In this document: positions 5,731-16,219 of the stretch, in pieces | Position numbering within the stretch: position 1 is the first letter of the stretch | How the letters are laid out: each line of letters opens with the position of its first letter | Virus record (IMG/VR): IMGVR_UViG_3300027883_000013 | Location: 1 to 32,261 of that record | Strand: one strand, 5' to 3' | Length of the DNA: 32,261 bases | From: a virus | Notes under the pieces: generated by a model | What the model saw: only the letters and a program-made list of their open reading frames with translations | Told to the model about the DNA's origin: nothing | Database searches by the model: none | Translations under genes and position numbers: made by a program

Positions 5731-8700
5731 TTATTTTTTTAATAATTCTTTCATCATCTCTTTTAACTCAGAGAGTTCCGACTTTAAATATTCAATTTCT
5801 TCTTTTTGGGATTTAACTATATCATTTTGTTCGTTGATTGCATTAACTAATAATGGAGTTAATCTATCGTAATCAACAGTCATATAATCATATCCCAATC
5901 TTTCAGCTTTTGGAGCAGGATGTACAATTTCAGGAAGAACTGATTTAACATCTTGTGCAGATACACCGACTTGTAGTTCAGTTCCACGCCACCCAATCAT
6001 ATTAGCTTCCTTATTGTTTCTATAATAGAAACCATTAAGTTTACCAACTTTATCAAGAGCGTTTTCAATATCACCTTCCTTATCCTTCAATCTCATATCA
6101 GAATAGTAAGCGATTACGTTACCCTCTGCGTATAAGTTATCGTTAATTCTAAGACCCCAACTTTCAGTTCTTGCTTTCCAACTACCATTATAATGAATGT
6201 AGAAGTGAGAGTTGTGAATAGCCTCACATAACCACTCATTATTTACATCATTGTATAAACCAGTTGAACTACTGTTGTTGTGCATTAGTAGTGAACGACC
6301 ATTCATAGACCATCCTTCCCATCCGTTTATACTACCATATGTAGAAACAGTTCCATATTGTCCACCTTCATCTGCAACTGAACGCATTCCGTATCCTCTA
6401 TCTTGGAAGTAGAAACCAGTAGAACCTTGAGCTCTGAACCAATCATTTGCCAATACATACCTAAGTTGTGATGTAGATGCTGGATTACAATAATATCCAG
6501 TACTATTTGAATCATAGTAAATACCAGCATACATTGCCCCACCATTACCATTGTTCTCATCAAGAACAGGAATAGTTCTCCAACTTCTCCATCCACTCCA
6601 AGTACTTCTGAATCGCAAGTTGGAAATTGGTCCACCAACCATCTGCCAACCATAATTTTGTGTATTACTCATACTACCGTGGAATGCCTGCATCCCTACC
6701 CAGTGAGATGTACCCGATGGTTGGTTACCTGGATTACTCCAAGAATCAATGAAACCAGAACCCCAAGTTGCAACAACGTTCATATCTTGTCTACCCCATC
6801 CCATTGCACCAGTCCAATAGTTAACATCACCAGTTTGACGAGGTCTAGCTCTATAATATGCAGCATTGTTTCTAGAAGTACCTGGTTTATTAATATAAGC
6901 CATTGTTCGATTACTTACACCTTCGAAACTCGTAGAGTGTGCAGATGCGCCATTGAAAAAATAAGCAGTACTATTCGAATCATAAATGATTGGTGCTCTT
7001 AATGAAGAAGCTGCTTGTAATGAGTTATTTACATATACGTTATTTGCTCCTAATGGGTCAGTAGCGTTGTTAACAGACATTACCTGAGTTGCCATATTGT
7101 AATCGTTGTAGAAACGCATACCATTGTAGTTAGAGTTTGCTCCAAACTTAATACCAGTATGGAATGCGATTCTTAAATCAGGATATCTATAAGACCAACC
7201 ACCACTTTCTCTATAAATTCCGTATGCTGAACTTCGGTTATTAGCGAAGTAGATACCATATGTTGTATTTGTGGATACAGCTTGTCTATTTCGTAAATCA
7301 TTAGAACGTAAATCGTTAAAATTTGATGTGGAATTAGGGTTTGCGTAATAAGCAGTATCATTCGAATCATAAAATGTTGGTGCTCTGAACGAATTACTAG
7401 CAAAACTATTACCACCAGTATCAATCCACCATTTAGCAGGATAAGACCAACCTACACCAACACCATAGTGGGGGTTTTGATTATTATCATAGTGACCAAT
7501 TGATAGTTCATTTGGATTAGTATTTGCAATACCAATATTCCACTTTCTATATCCACCAGCAGTTAAACCACCCATCATTGATAATACAGCACCATGTGTT
7601 GTATTACCATTTCTAGCATAAGCGTTAATATATAAATGTGGATAGTATGGTGCATTAACCAACATACTATATCGGTTACTATCGTTGTAAACAGATGTAC
7701 TTCCATTTGTATAAGTAACCTCAGGTCCCGTCATAAGGGTATATCTACCTTGACTTCCAATAAAGTGAGCGGTGGATAATCTTGAGTTACCATCTCCATT
7801 AAAGTAGTATCCAGTATTATGGTCATAGAAAATACTAGCTCTTACTTGGTCTCTCATATACACACCATATGATTGAGTTCGTAATTGGTATGTACCATTG
7901 TACATTAACTCTACATAAGAATTTCTATACATTAATATAGCCCACTCATTTTCAATATCGTTGTAGATACCTGCTGCATTTGAATGGTCATGCATAAATG
8001 TCCAATTACCATTGATTGAATATCCACCCCATCCACCTCTAGTAGATGAAGTTTGAACAGTACCATAGTTACCAGTTACTGTATCTCTACCTACTCTAAA
8101 TTCTAATGTACTATTATCAGAATAGAAATAAGTACCATTATCATTTTGGTGTCTAATTGCCCAACTTCCACCAGCATCTAATAAACCAATTTCGTTTGAA
8201 TTAGTTGCGTATAGATAACCCCTAACAGAGTTACCAGAAGTTGTTAAAATAATTTGTGATGTAGTAGAACTACCAGAATATAATCTAAATCTAGATGATG
8301 AATCAGAATACCAATGCATTCCAGTTGCTTGGTTGTATAAACCTTCTCCACTATTATCATTTCTGAACCAGTTTCTTGCGTAAATCTCAGTTGCTCTTAT
8401 AGATGTATTAAAATTTGAGGCGCCAGCTGGGTTAGAATAATATCCACTATTATCATAATCGTAATAGATTGGTGAACGATGTTGGTTGAATGCATAAACA
8501 ATACCATCAGTATCAGACCTCCAAGCTTCTCTATTTGATGAATAGAAAGTTCTCGTTCTTCGACCTGAATAGTAGTTCAGATAAATATCATTTCCATTAT
8601 ATGAATCAATATGTAAGTTACCACCTAAGTATATTCTACCATTATTATTTACTGATTCAATGGTTGCTCCGTTTTCAATATCAACACTATTAAATCTAAC

Positions 8701-11700
8701 ATTTCTCATTCGAGCATCACCTTGTGAACTACCAAAGTAGTATGCGGTGTTTTCTCTTTCGTAGAAAATGTTAGCCCTTACATCATTCATATAAGATGTA
8801 GAGGCGAAGTTACCATAGTAACCAGTATTATTTGCATCGTAGAAAATATCTGCTGCTATATCTGCTTCAGTTTTGTAAATTATCCTATCAGCGGTTCCGA
8901 AATCTCCAATATTTTGTGCTCCCGGTGATTTGTTTATATATGCCCAACTTCTATTTGGTGTACTATCAGTATAAGTTACATCTCTCGTAGTTCTAACTAT
9001 TGCTTTACATTGAGTATAATATCTTGCTTCAGCGTAAACTGGTACATATCTAATATCACCACTAATTGTTACAGGTGAACCAATAACAACTCTGAAATGA
9101 TTGTTACCATAAATATTAGCATCAACTAATCTTACTTGGTAAGCGTTGCTGTATCCCCAAAATACTTGGTATTTCTTTACTGTTCCCCTACCATAATAAT
9201 TTTCATGCAATTCAACTTCAAATGTACCAGTACCATTCCAATCGTTATAATCCATTGAAATTCTAGCAATCTCAAATCTACGAGCTTGATTTCCACTTGC
9301 AGCAATTGTAGTATTTATTGCCACAGTTTTTAATGAACCTACTGTGAAATCATCTCCTAAATTAACATCACCATTTAAAGTTAATGTACCTTGTAAAGTT
9401 AAGTTATTAAGATTAGATGTTGAATGTGGGTCTAAATAATATCCAGCATTATTGTAGTCATATACTATTCCAGTTCTTACTTGGTTATAGAAGTTACCTA
9501 CTTCTGCAGTAAGTTGCGCGTTTCCACTACCACCATCACCATAGAATATAAATTCTGCACCTGCTCCGTTTGGATTACTATCAGATACTCTAATTTCAGC
9601 ATCAAACGATGCGTTAATGAATCCAATTCTATTACCTTGTAAGGTAAGAGTGTTCATATGAGATTGACCTGCAGGATTTACATAATATCCAGTACTATTA
9701 TAATCTCTGAATAAAGTTCCTCTAACTTCTTCGGTTGTTACAATTCTACCACCACCCCAAGAACCTTTATAGTTACCGGCTTCAAGTATTATTATACCAT
9801 GTGAAGCTAAATTATTTGCACCACCTTTTGAACCAGCGTTTTGATGTGACCAATATAAACCATATGCATTTGAGGTTGAGTTACCATCATTAGGAAGTTT
9901 ATATGAAGTACCCATATTAAATATGGTTTGTATTCTAGTGGATGTATATAATCCAGTAATACCAACTCCATAATTTCCAGTCATTTGAATACCACCACTA
10001 AAATTAGCAGCAATATTTCCATTAGCAGGGTCTACATAATATCCTGTACTATTGTAATCTCTGAATAGCGAACCTCTTACCTCAGAAGTTACTACCAAAC
10101 TATTTGATAATGCTGCTCTAAATCCACCATTGTTGATAATCAATAAACCATGGTCAGTTAAGTTATTAGCTCCACCTAATGAACCAGCGTTTGGATGAGA
10201 CCAACCAATACCATACATATTAGAAGTTGCTGTACCTGCCGAATTAGGTCTATATGATGAACCCATTGCGAATACTAATTGTAAACGAGAGGCTGAATAT
10301 GTACCAGTTACACCAATACCATAATTATTAAATGTATGATATGAATCTTGATTAGATACATTCCATTTAGATGTTGATGCCCCATCGAAATAATATCCAG
10401 TATTGTCTGTATCATATAATAGTGGTGCACGTAAAGACCCAACAAATTGAGAATAACTTCTTGTTATTTTTGCAACCTGAATATAACTACTACTTTGTGA
10501 GCCCATAAAGAACCAACCAGTTGTATCGTTTGCTTCAGCATATTCTACAAAAGATGTTTGATGTCCACCTGCGATTGCTGCATCTGATTTACCTTGACCT
10601 GGTCTAGCATAACCTCTTATTGATATGTAATGATTCCAATTATCATATCCTTTATATACAGTATAACCTGAACTAGCATATCTACTACCTACAAAATAAT
10701 TACCTCTAACTGTTCCATATGCATTTAATGAAATACCTGATGTATTTGGGTCTAAATAATAGTTAGTATCGTTTGAATCATAGAAAATTGGTGCCCTAAC
10801 ATCAGATGTGTGTGAAAAGAAATCTGAATTCATACTAGCTACAACATTTCTACCATAGTTATGGAAATCTAATTGACCTCCACTTGCCCCAGCAGTTGTT
10901 TTTCTACCAGTAATACCAGCATATTCTCTTAATGTACCACCACTATCTTTTAATTCAAAGAATAGAGATGCACCAGCGTTAGTATCACCATTTGTATGAT
11001 TTGTTCTTTGTAAATTCAATACACCAAAGGTTGAACCATCTGCAAATGAATTTCCACCCTTTCTCATTGCGAATGCAACTGGAGTAGAATCACTATAATG
11101 ATGGAATAATGCAGTTGATGTTGTTCCGAATCTTAATGGTTCAGAACTTTGTAATTGTAATGCACTTTGATTTGATGTACTATTAGGGTCGGTATAATAT
11201 CCAGTATCGTTTCTATCATAATAAATTGGTGAATCAATTCTACTATTAATAAGAGTTTGACCATCACCTCTAATAATCATATTCCACGTACCACTTAAAC
11301 CACCATCTCTGAATGAAATATCCTCTCCTCCAGATGTTGCTATAATTAAGTGTGCATCATTTGTATCAGTTGCTTGAAGATATCCTCTTTGGTTACCAGC
11401 ACCAGTGTATAGATAAATTGGTGCACCACCTTCTAATCTTAATTGATTATTAATATCAGTACGATACATTTGTGTAGTACTAGCTCCATGAAAGTAATAT
11501 CCGGTATCATCTATATCATAGAATTGTTTAGAACGAATATCATTTTGATTTATCACAGACCCACCCAATACCATTAACTGCTTATTGAAGTAGAAGTTAG
11601 GTCTATCGGTATAAATGTGAGCGTGGCTTGTATTAGCAGGTCCGAACTCAATATATCCAGATGGAGTAGTATTTCTCATACCCCAAGATCCAGCGTGAAT

Positions 11701-14700
11701 GTAGTAACTACTATTTCCGAAATCTAGTCTATTAAATCTAGAAGTTGAAGCAGGGTCTGCGTAATATCCAGTATCGGTATAATCATAGAAGATTGGGGCT
11801 CTCATTGAGCCATATGTAATCAAGTTTGAACTATAATCTAATAGTAATCTTTCTTGAGGTAAATCAGCAGCAGTACCAGAAACACCAGTTCCTGATTTAA
11901 CACCAATTACAAAATCACTTCGTTCAGAACCAGGGGTATCTTTATATTTACCACCAATCCAAATATGAGGTGCAGTATCATAATTAGTAACACCACTATA
12001 ATTTAATAATCCATTAATTGCAATACCAGCATAATAAGGTGCAGCTGTACCTGTTCTTGTACTAGATGGACCTATAACCATACTATATGTATTATTATCC
12101 ATTTGAGTACTACCAGCGGTGTATGATGAAACTCTTAATCTACCACCTGCGTTATTTGTAGCTTGTACTTGTTTATCACTTAAATTTAGTCTATTGAAAC
12201 GAGATTGACTGGCAAAGTTTCCAAAATAATCAATATCATCGGAATCATAAAAGATTGGTGCTCTTGATGATGTAGATGAGTATGTATTACCTGAAGTATC
12301 TACTCTGAATCTATAACTTGTACCAATAGTAAATTGTAGATTACCACCCGAGTTTGCATTGTTATCAGGTGATTCATATATTTTCCAACCACTACCACCT
12401 AACCATTCAATACCTTCACTAGAACCAGGGTCATTTATTGTAATATGATTAACGTTACTTAAAGTACCATTATTCATACTAATATTCAACATCTGAGATG
12501 TTCCTGCTGGGTCTACCCATCTTCCAGTATCATTTCTATCATAGAAAATTTCAGCATTTAATCTACCTAACGTAAATTGTGCAAATGAAGATGATGAACC
12601 AGCATTCCAAATCCAATGAGTTGGTGTTCCACCAAGTGCTGCACGATAGTTAATATACATTGATGTTGAACCACCAAATAACATTTCGTTACCACCTGAT
12701 TTAAATGATAGATAACTACCATTCGAATCTATATAATTATTTGTATTATCTAAATAAACTCTTGCGAATTGAGGAGAATCAGATGTACGAACATTTTGGT
12801 TCATATTATAAGCATATGGTTGAGATACACTATCTAATACCTGTCTCCAACTATCCCAAGTTGTAGCACCAGTCCCTAACCTACTCCATAATCTACCATT
12901 AGCAGTATATGAAATCTGAATTGGATATCCTCCACTTAAATCAGAACCACCACCATAACTTCTCCAATGCATTTGTCCGTTATACGAACCACCATCACTC
13001 AATCCATTGGTTGCATTACTTTTGAAATCAAAGTAAACACCCTTTTCTTTACTATTTGGTAAATCATTTGTACCTCTAGTATCATTTGAATCAACTGCCT
13101 CTGCTCTATCAGCAGTACCACTTACATTTCCTACAAAATTACCAGCAGTTACCTGATTAAATTCAACATCATCGGATGTACGAACATTTTGGTTCATTGC
13201 GTATAACTCATTATCACCATGTCCAGTATTAAGGAAGGTTGAGTTTATACCACCACTAAATGTTGCTTCACCTGTTTTGTTAATCTCTAATAATGATTGT
13301 GCTGCATATTCAGCCTGTCCACCACTTGAATGATATCCAATTTGATAATTAGCAAATCCACCACTATATCGTAAACCACTAAACCATTCTTGTCCACTAT
13401 AAGATACATCAGTAAATAAAGTACCAATTGCTCTACCTTCATAACCACTCATATTAATCATAGCAGTTGCGGCAGGAGAACCAGCCGTATTAGTTGCTAT
13501 AATATTTAAAGAAGTTCCAGTGTTTCCACTATCACCAACTGTTAAATTATCAAATGTAGGTGAATCGGTTGTACGAACATTTTGGTTCATATTATAAACC
13601 TCAGTTGCACCTTGTCCAGTATTAATAGTACCAATATTAACTAAGTTACGAGATGTATCAATTACCTCTGTACCATTTAGTTTATATCCAAATACTGCAT
13701 TTACACCACCATCATCTAAGATTTGGAAGTGTATTTTGTTTCCATCTTCTGGTTCGTAGAAATCTAATCCTTCAGGTGTAGCTTTAATAGCCATATCAAT
13801 TCCAGTATCCGAAGAACCATTGAAAAAGATTGTTGGATTTGCTACTCCACTTAAATAAAGATTATTTGATTCTAAACCATCATCTGCAAACCATCTATCA
13901 GCTGATTCATCCCAAAAGAATTTTTTAGTTGCTGATGAACCTCTTAATACTTCAATACCACCATCCTCTGAAGGAGTACCAGTTGTAAAGTTTGAATTAA
14001 GAGTTATAATATTATCAGCCAACTTAATTGTTTCTGTATTGACTGTTGTTTCTGTACCTGTGACTATTAAATCACCAGTTATTGTTAATGTCGTACCATC
14101 AAAAGTAAGATTACTTTCAACAGTTGCGTTTGGTGCTGAACCATTAAGTGTAATTAATCCATTATCAGTTGTACCAGTTAAAGATAACACTCCAGAAGAA
14201 CCAGATGTTCCACTCGTCCCAGATGTTCCACTCGTTCCAGAAGTTCCACTTGAACCTCCACTCCCTGCAGTACCATCAGTACCATCTATTCCAGATGTTC
14301 CACCAGAACCACTTGTACCACCACTACCAGCAGTACCATCAGTACCACTTGTACCGCTTGTACCACTTGTACCAGCAGAACCGCTTGTACCTTGTTCACC
14401 ATCTTCACCTTGTTCTCCACTCGTACCACCAGAACCTGAAGTTCCTCCACTACCAGCACTACCAGCAGTACCAGCAGTACCACTTGTTCCACTTGTTCCA
14501 CTTGTTCCGCTTGAACCACCAGAACCACTTGAACCACCAGAACCAGATGTACCTCCACTTCCAGATGTACCTCCACTACCAGCAGTACCATCACCACCAC
14601 CAGCACCTGTTATACCAGATGAACCACCAGAACCACTTGTTCCACCAGTTCCACTTGAACCTCCACTTCCGGCAGTACCATCAGTTCCATCTGCTCCAGA

Positions 14701-16209
14701 TGTTCCGCTTGTTCCACTTGAACCACCAGAACCTGCTGTACCATCTATACCATCTCCTCCTCCTACACCAGATGAACCACCAGAACCACTTGTTCCACCA
14801 GAACCACTTGTACCACCAGAACCACTTGTTCCACTACTTCCTGATGTTCCAGAAGTACCAGATGTACCATCTTCACCATCACCACCATCTTCACCATCAG
14901 TTCCATCTACACCATCAGTACCGTCTACCCCATCATTACCAGATGTACCACTTGTACCAGATGTTCCACCACTACCAGAAGAACCTCCACTTCCAGAAGT
15001 TCCACTTGAACCCCCGCTTCCAGATGTACCTCCACTTCCAGATGTACCACTTGAACCACCAGACCCAGAACTTCCACCAGAACCGCTTGTTCCACTTGAA
15101 CCACCACTTCCAGATGTTCCACCACTTCCAGAAGTTCCACCAGAACCAGAAGTTCCAGAAGTTCCACCAGAACCAGATGTTCCAGATGAACCAGATACAC
15201 CGCTTGAACCAGATGTACCACCAGAACCGCTTGAACCTCCACTACCAGAAGTACCAGAAGTACCAGAAGTACCACTTGTTCCACTTGTACCAGAAGTTCC
15301 ACTTGTTCCAGATGTACCAGCAGTACCAGCTGCAGGTTCCCATTCTGAACCAGTGTATCTAAATATGTTAGTATCGGTTGAGTTGTAATATAATTGTCCA
15401 AGTTGACCACCAGCAGGTTCTGAACTAAATACTGGAATTACTATCGAATCTTTGATTAGTAATGAACCTGTAAATTGATGTGTATCGGTTGATTCATCAC
15501 CAAATACATTCGAACCAGATGCATAAATTACCGATGATGATATAAATGTTGTTAATAATTCTTGTGAAGTTATTCTACCTGTTACTGATAAGTTATTGCC
15601 AACACTTAAATCGTTATCAATTGTTAAATCATTACCAATTGTTAAATCATTTTGTATATCAGCAGAACCGGTTACTGTTAAATCGGTTCCTACTTGTGCA
15701 GTTGCTTTGAATATACTACTACCAGTTACGATAAGATAATCTCTTATAGTCACACCAGCTTCTACTCTTAATCCACCATCGGGTGAAATTATAGCTTCAA
15801 TTGAACCTGATTTTAATCTATCGATATCACCTAATGCATCAGCAGGTATATTATATAATCCACCACCATCACCTTTATATAAAGATGCTGATAATTCACC
15901 GATTATATTTGTATCTACATTTACTTCGAATGAAGTTCCATTTAAAACTGATGCGGTAGCTGAACCAACAGCCAATCTACCAATATCACCAGTAAGTGCG
16001 GTTGTTGGGATATTATTTAAATCCGAACCATCTCCTCTGAAAGAACCCGTATATGATGATGCCGTTATTCCACCTTCGACATTCAAAGACGTATTAATAT
16101 CAACCGATGCGGTTGATATATTTAATTGTTCTACACCTTGAACGTCAATCGAAAGTAAACTTTGACTGACTTGATTTATTCCATTTGGATTCTTTCCGCC
16201 GTATTTCAT
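5731..16209 (-). CDS. Giant tail fibre, 3492 aa, with collagen-like tract, Tyr-Asp repeats and S74 self-cleaving chaperone
   Basis: One open frame of 10.5 kb starting at ATG 16209 (GAGG 3 nt before it). Order of parts: residues 1-125, two GDG..L.NIP units; ~210-250, the FISSSVIYASGSN...TDTHQFTGS module also found in the other fibre; ~293-673, a Gly-X-Y tract of GTS/GSS/GSG triplets without proline; ~715-885, a TETTVNTETIKLADN module; three MNQNVRTSD segments; a pyocin-knob-like segment (~1030-1125, ending TTWDSWRQVL); 17 Tyr-Asp repeats (~1215-3245) separated by varied globular inserts; a second knob-like segment (~3105-3220). The C-terminus carries SDMRLKD...GVSAQDVKSVLPE...VDYDRLTPLLVNAI, an S74 intramolecular chaperone, then a coiled coil. 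Ser3370 and Lys3375 match the S74 catalytic spacing, so cleavage before Ser3370 should release ~123 residues after trimer folding. Role: host adsorption fibre. Receptor unknown. Confidence 0.93.
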   Translation of the reverse strand: MKYGGKNPNGINQVSQSLLSIDVQGVEQLNISTASVDINTSLNVEGGITASSYTGSFRGDGSDLNNIPTTALTGDIGRLAVGSATASVLNGTSFEVNVDTNIIGELSASLYKGDGGGLYNIPADALGDIDRLKSGSIEAIISPDGGLRVEAGVTIRDYLIVTGSSIFKATAQVGTDLTVTGSADIQNDLTIGNDLTIDNDLSVGNNLSVTGRITSQELLTTFISSSVIYASGSNVFGDESTDTHQFTGSLLIKDSIVIPVFSSEPAGGQLGQLYYNSTDTNIFRYTGSEWEPAAGTAGTSGTSGTSGTSGTSGTSGTSGTSGSGGSSGSGGTSGSSGVSGSSGTSGSGGTSGTSGSGGTSGSGGTSGSGGSSGTSGSGGSSGSGGSSGTSGSGGTSGSGGSSGTSGSGGSSGSGGTSGTSGTSGNDGVDGTDGVDGTDGEDGGDGEDGTSGTSGTSGSSGTSGSGGTSGSGGTSGSGGSSGVGGGDGIDGTAGSGGSSGTSGTSGADGTDGTAGSGGSSGTGGTSGSGGSSGITGAGGGDGTAGSGGTSGSGGTSGSGGSSGSGGSSGTSGTSGTSGTAGTAGSAGSGGTSGSGGTSGEQGEDGEQGTSGSAGTSGTSGTSGTDGTAGSGGTSGSGGTSGIDGTDGTAGSGGSSGTSGTSGTSGTSGTSGSSGVLSLTGTTDNGLITLNGSAPNATVESNLTFDGTTLTITGDLIVTGTETTVNTETIKLADNIITLNSNFTTGTPSEDGGIEVLRGSSATKKFFWDESADRWFADDGLESNNLYLSGVANPTIFFNGSSDTGIDMAIKATPEGLDFYEPEDGNKIHFQILDDGGVNAVFGYKLNGTEVIDTSRNLVNIGTINTGQGATEVYNMNQNVRTTDSPTFDNLTVGDSGNTGTSLNIIATNTAGSPAATAMINMSGYEGRAIGTLFTDVSYSGQEWFSGLRYSGGFANYQIGYHSSGGQAEYAAQSLLEINKTGEATFSGGINSTFLNTGHGDNELYAMNQNVRTSDDVEFNQVTAGNFVGNVSGTADRAEAVDSNDTRGTNDLPNSKEKGVYFDFKSNATNGLSDGGSYNGQMHWRSYGGGSDLSGGYPIQISYTANGRLWSRLGTGATTWDSWRQVLDSVSQPYAYNMNQNVRTSDSPQFARVYLDNTNNYIDSNGSYLSFKSGGNEMLFGGSTSMYINYRAALGGTPTHWIWNAGSSSSFAQFTLGRLNAEIFYDRNDTGRWVDPAGTSQMLNISMNNGTLSNVNHITINDPGSSEGIEWLGGSGWKIYESPDNNANSGGNLQFTIGTSYRFRVDTSGNTYSSTSSRAPIFYDSDDIDYFGNFASQSRFNRLNLSDKQVQATNNAGGRLRVSSYTAGSTQMDNNTYSMVIGPSSTRTGTAAPYYAGIAINGLLNYSGVTNYDTAPHIWIGGKYKDTPGSERSDFVIGVKSGTGVSGTAADLPQERLLLDYSSNLITYGSMRAPIFYDYTDTGYYADPASTSRFNRLDFGNSSYYIHAGSWGMRNTTPSGYIEFGPANTSHAHIYTDRPNFYFNKQLMVLGGSVINQNDIRSKQFYDIDDTGYYFHGASTTQMYRTDINNQLRLEGGAPIYLYTGAGNQRGYLQATDTNDAHLIIATSGGEDISFRDGGLSGTWNMIIRGDGQTLINSRIDSPIYYDRNDTGYYTDPNSTSNQSALQLQSSEPLRFGTTSTALFHHYSDSTPVAFAMRKGGNSFADGSTFGVLNLQRTNHTNGDTNAGASLFFELKDSGGTLREYAGITGRKTTAGASGGQLDFHNYGRNVVASMNSDFFSHTSDVRAPIFYDSNDTNYYLDPNTSGISLNAYGTVRGNYFVGSRYASSGYTVYKGYDNWNHYISIRGYARPGQGKSDAAIAGGHQTSFVEYAEANDTTGWFFMGSQSSSYIQVAKITRSYSQFVGSLRAPLLYDTDNTGYYFDGASTSKWNVSNQDSYHTFNNYGIGVTGTYSASRLQLVFAMGSSYRPNSAGTATSNMYGIGWSHPNAGSLGGANNLTDHGLLIINNGGFRAALSNSLVVTSEVRGSLFRDYNSTGYYVDPANGNIAANFSGGIQMTGNYGVGITGLYTSTRIQTIFNMGTSYKLPNDGNSTSNAYGLYWSHQNAGSKGGANNLASHGIIILEAGNYKGSWGGGRIVTTEEVRGTLFRDYNSTGYYVNPAGQSHMNTLTLQGNRIGFINASFDAEIRVSDSNPNGAGAEFIFYGDGGSGNAQLTAEVGNFYNQVRTGIVYDYNNAGYYLDPHSTSNLNNLTLQGTLTLNGDVNLGDDFTVGSLKTVAINTTIAASGNQARRFEIARISMDYNDWNGTGTFEVELHENYYGRGTVKKYQVFWGYSNAYQVRLVDANIYGNNHFRVVIGSPVTISGDIRYVPVYAEARYYTQCKAIVRTTRDVTYTDSTPNRSWAYINKSPGAQNIGDFGTADRIIYKTEADIAADIFYDANNTGYYGNFASTSYMNDVRANIFYERENTAYYFGSSQGDARMRNVRFNSVDIENGATIESVNNNGRIYLGGNLHIDSYNGNDIYLNYYSGRRTRTFYSSNREAWRSDTDGIVYAFNQHRSPIYYDYDNSGYYSNPAGASNFNTSIRATEIYARNWFRNDNSGEGLYNQATGMHWYSDSSSRFRLYSGSSTTSQIILTTSGNSVRGYLYATNSNEIGLLDAGGSWAIRHQNDNGTYFYSDNSTLEFRVGRDTVTGNYGTVQTSSTRGGWGGYSINGNWTFMHDHSNAAGIYNDIENEWAILMYRNSYVELMYNGTYQLRTQSYGVYMRDQVRASIFYDHNTGYYFNGDGNSRLSTAHFIGSQGRYTLMTGPEVTYTNGSTSVYNDSNRYSMLVNAPYYPHLYINAYARNGNTTHGAVLSMMGGLTAGGYRKWNIGIANTNPNELSIGHYDNNQNPHYGVGVGWSYPAKWWIDTGGNSFASNSFRAPTFYDSNDTAYYANPNSTSNFNDLRSNDLRNRQAVSTNTTYGIYFANNRSSAYGIYRESGGWSYRYPDLRIAFHTGIKFGANSNYNGMRFYNDYNMATQVMSVNNATDPLGANNVYVNNSLQAASSLRAPIIYDSNSTAYFFNGASAHSTSFEGVSNRTMAYINKPGTSRNNAAYYRARPRQTGDVNYWTGAMGWGRQDMNVVATWGSGFIDSWSNPGNQPSGTSHWVGMQAFHGSMSNTQNYGWQMVGGPISNLRFRSTWSGWRSWRTIPVLDENNGNGGAMYAGIYYDSNSTGYYCNPASTSQLRYVLANDWFRAQGSTGFYFQDRGYGMRSVADEGGQYGTVSTYGSINGWEGWSMNGRSLLMHNNSSSTGLYNDVNNEWLCEAIHNSHFYIHYNGSWKARTESWGLRINDNLYAEGNVIAYYSDMRLKDKEGDIENALDKVGKLNGFYYRNNKEANMIGWRGTELQVGVSAQDVKSVLPEIVHPAPKAERLGYDYMTVDYDRLTPLLVNAINEQNDIVKSQKEEIEYLKSELSELKEMMKELLKK
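5830..6110 (-). other. S74 peptidase / intramolecular chaperone domain
   Basis: Residues ~3367-3460 of the fibre. Ser3370 begins SDMRLKD, with Lys3375 five positions on, matching the Ser/Lys dyad known from endosialidase-type chaperones. Downstream hallmarks are LNGFYYR, GVSAQDV, LPEIV, YMTVDYDRLTPLLV and a C-terminal coiled coil. Confidence 0.9.
6470..12560 (-). repeat. Seventeen-copy Tyr-Asp fibre repeat
   Basis: A recurring ~22-residue motif, consensus AxIFYDxNDTGYYxDPxSTS, at roughly 70-200 residue intervals across two thirds of the fibre. Strong copies lie near 11800, 11230, 10790, 9470 and 7370. Degenerate copies include the one near 12560 (TGRW in place of TGYY) and the one near 12250 (IDYF). 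The inserts between copies differ in sequence and length, so the repeat probably marks conserved shaft joints between variable globular modules. Confidence 0.9.
9665..10340 (-). repeat. Tandem duplication of a ~110-residue fibre module
   Basis: Two adjacent units (10340-10020 and 9995-9665) align end to end: YGIGVTGTYSASRLQ with YGVGITGLYTSTRIQ; MYGIGWSHPNAGSLGGANN with AYGLYWSHQNAGSKGGANN; then HGLLI/HGIII, and VRG.LFRDYNSTGYYV in both. Confidence 0.88.
14191..15332 (-). repeat. Collagen-like Gly-X-Y tract of the S74 fibre
   Basis: About 380 residues of Gly in every third position, with Thr, Ser, Gly, Asp, Glu and Ala in X and Y and no proline. The middle carries acidic triplets (GVDGTDGEDGGDGEDG). 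The DNA is built from 9-nt words with mixed synonymous codons. Long frames on the other strand here are by-products of this composition. Confidence 0.95.
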
Positions 16210-16219
16210 TAACCTCTAT

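Noticed and set aside
6327-7424. Extra ORFs on either strand within the S74 fibre (for example 6327-6653, 6658-7002 and 7173-7424)
   Set aside because: They overlap strongly supported fibre coding sequence, lack ribosome sites, and show no recognisable domain.
14039-15388. Long plus-strand frame rich in Pro-Val-Pro (449 aa) opposite the collagen-like tract
   Set aside because: It is the reverse reading of Gly-Thr-Ser codons; it has no ribosome site, no domain, and all neighbours are on the minus strand. Similar frames at 18828-20045, 21015-21892 and 22209-22748 fail for the same reason.
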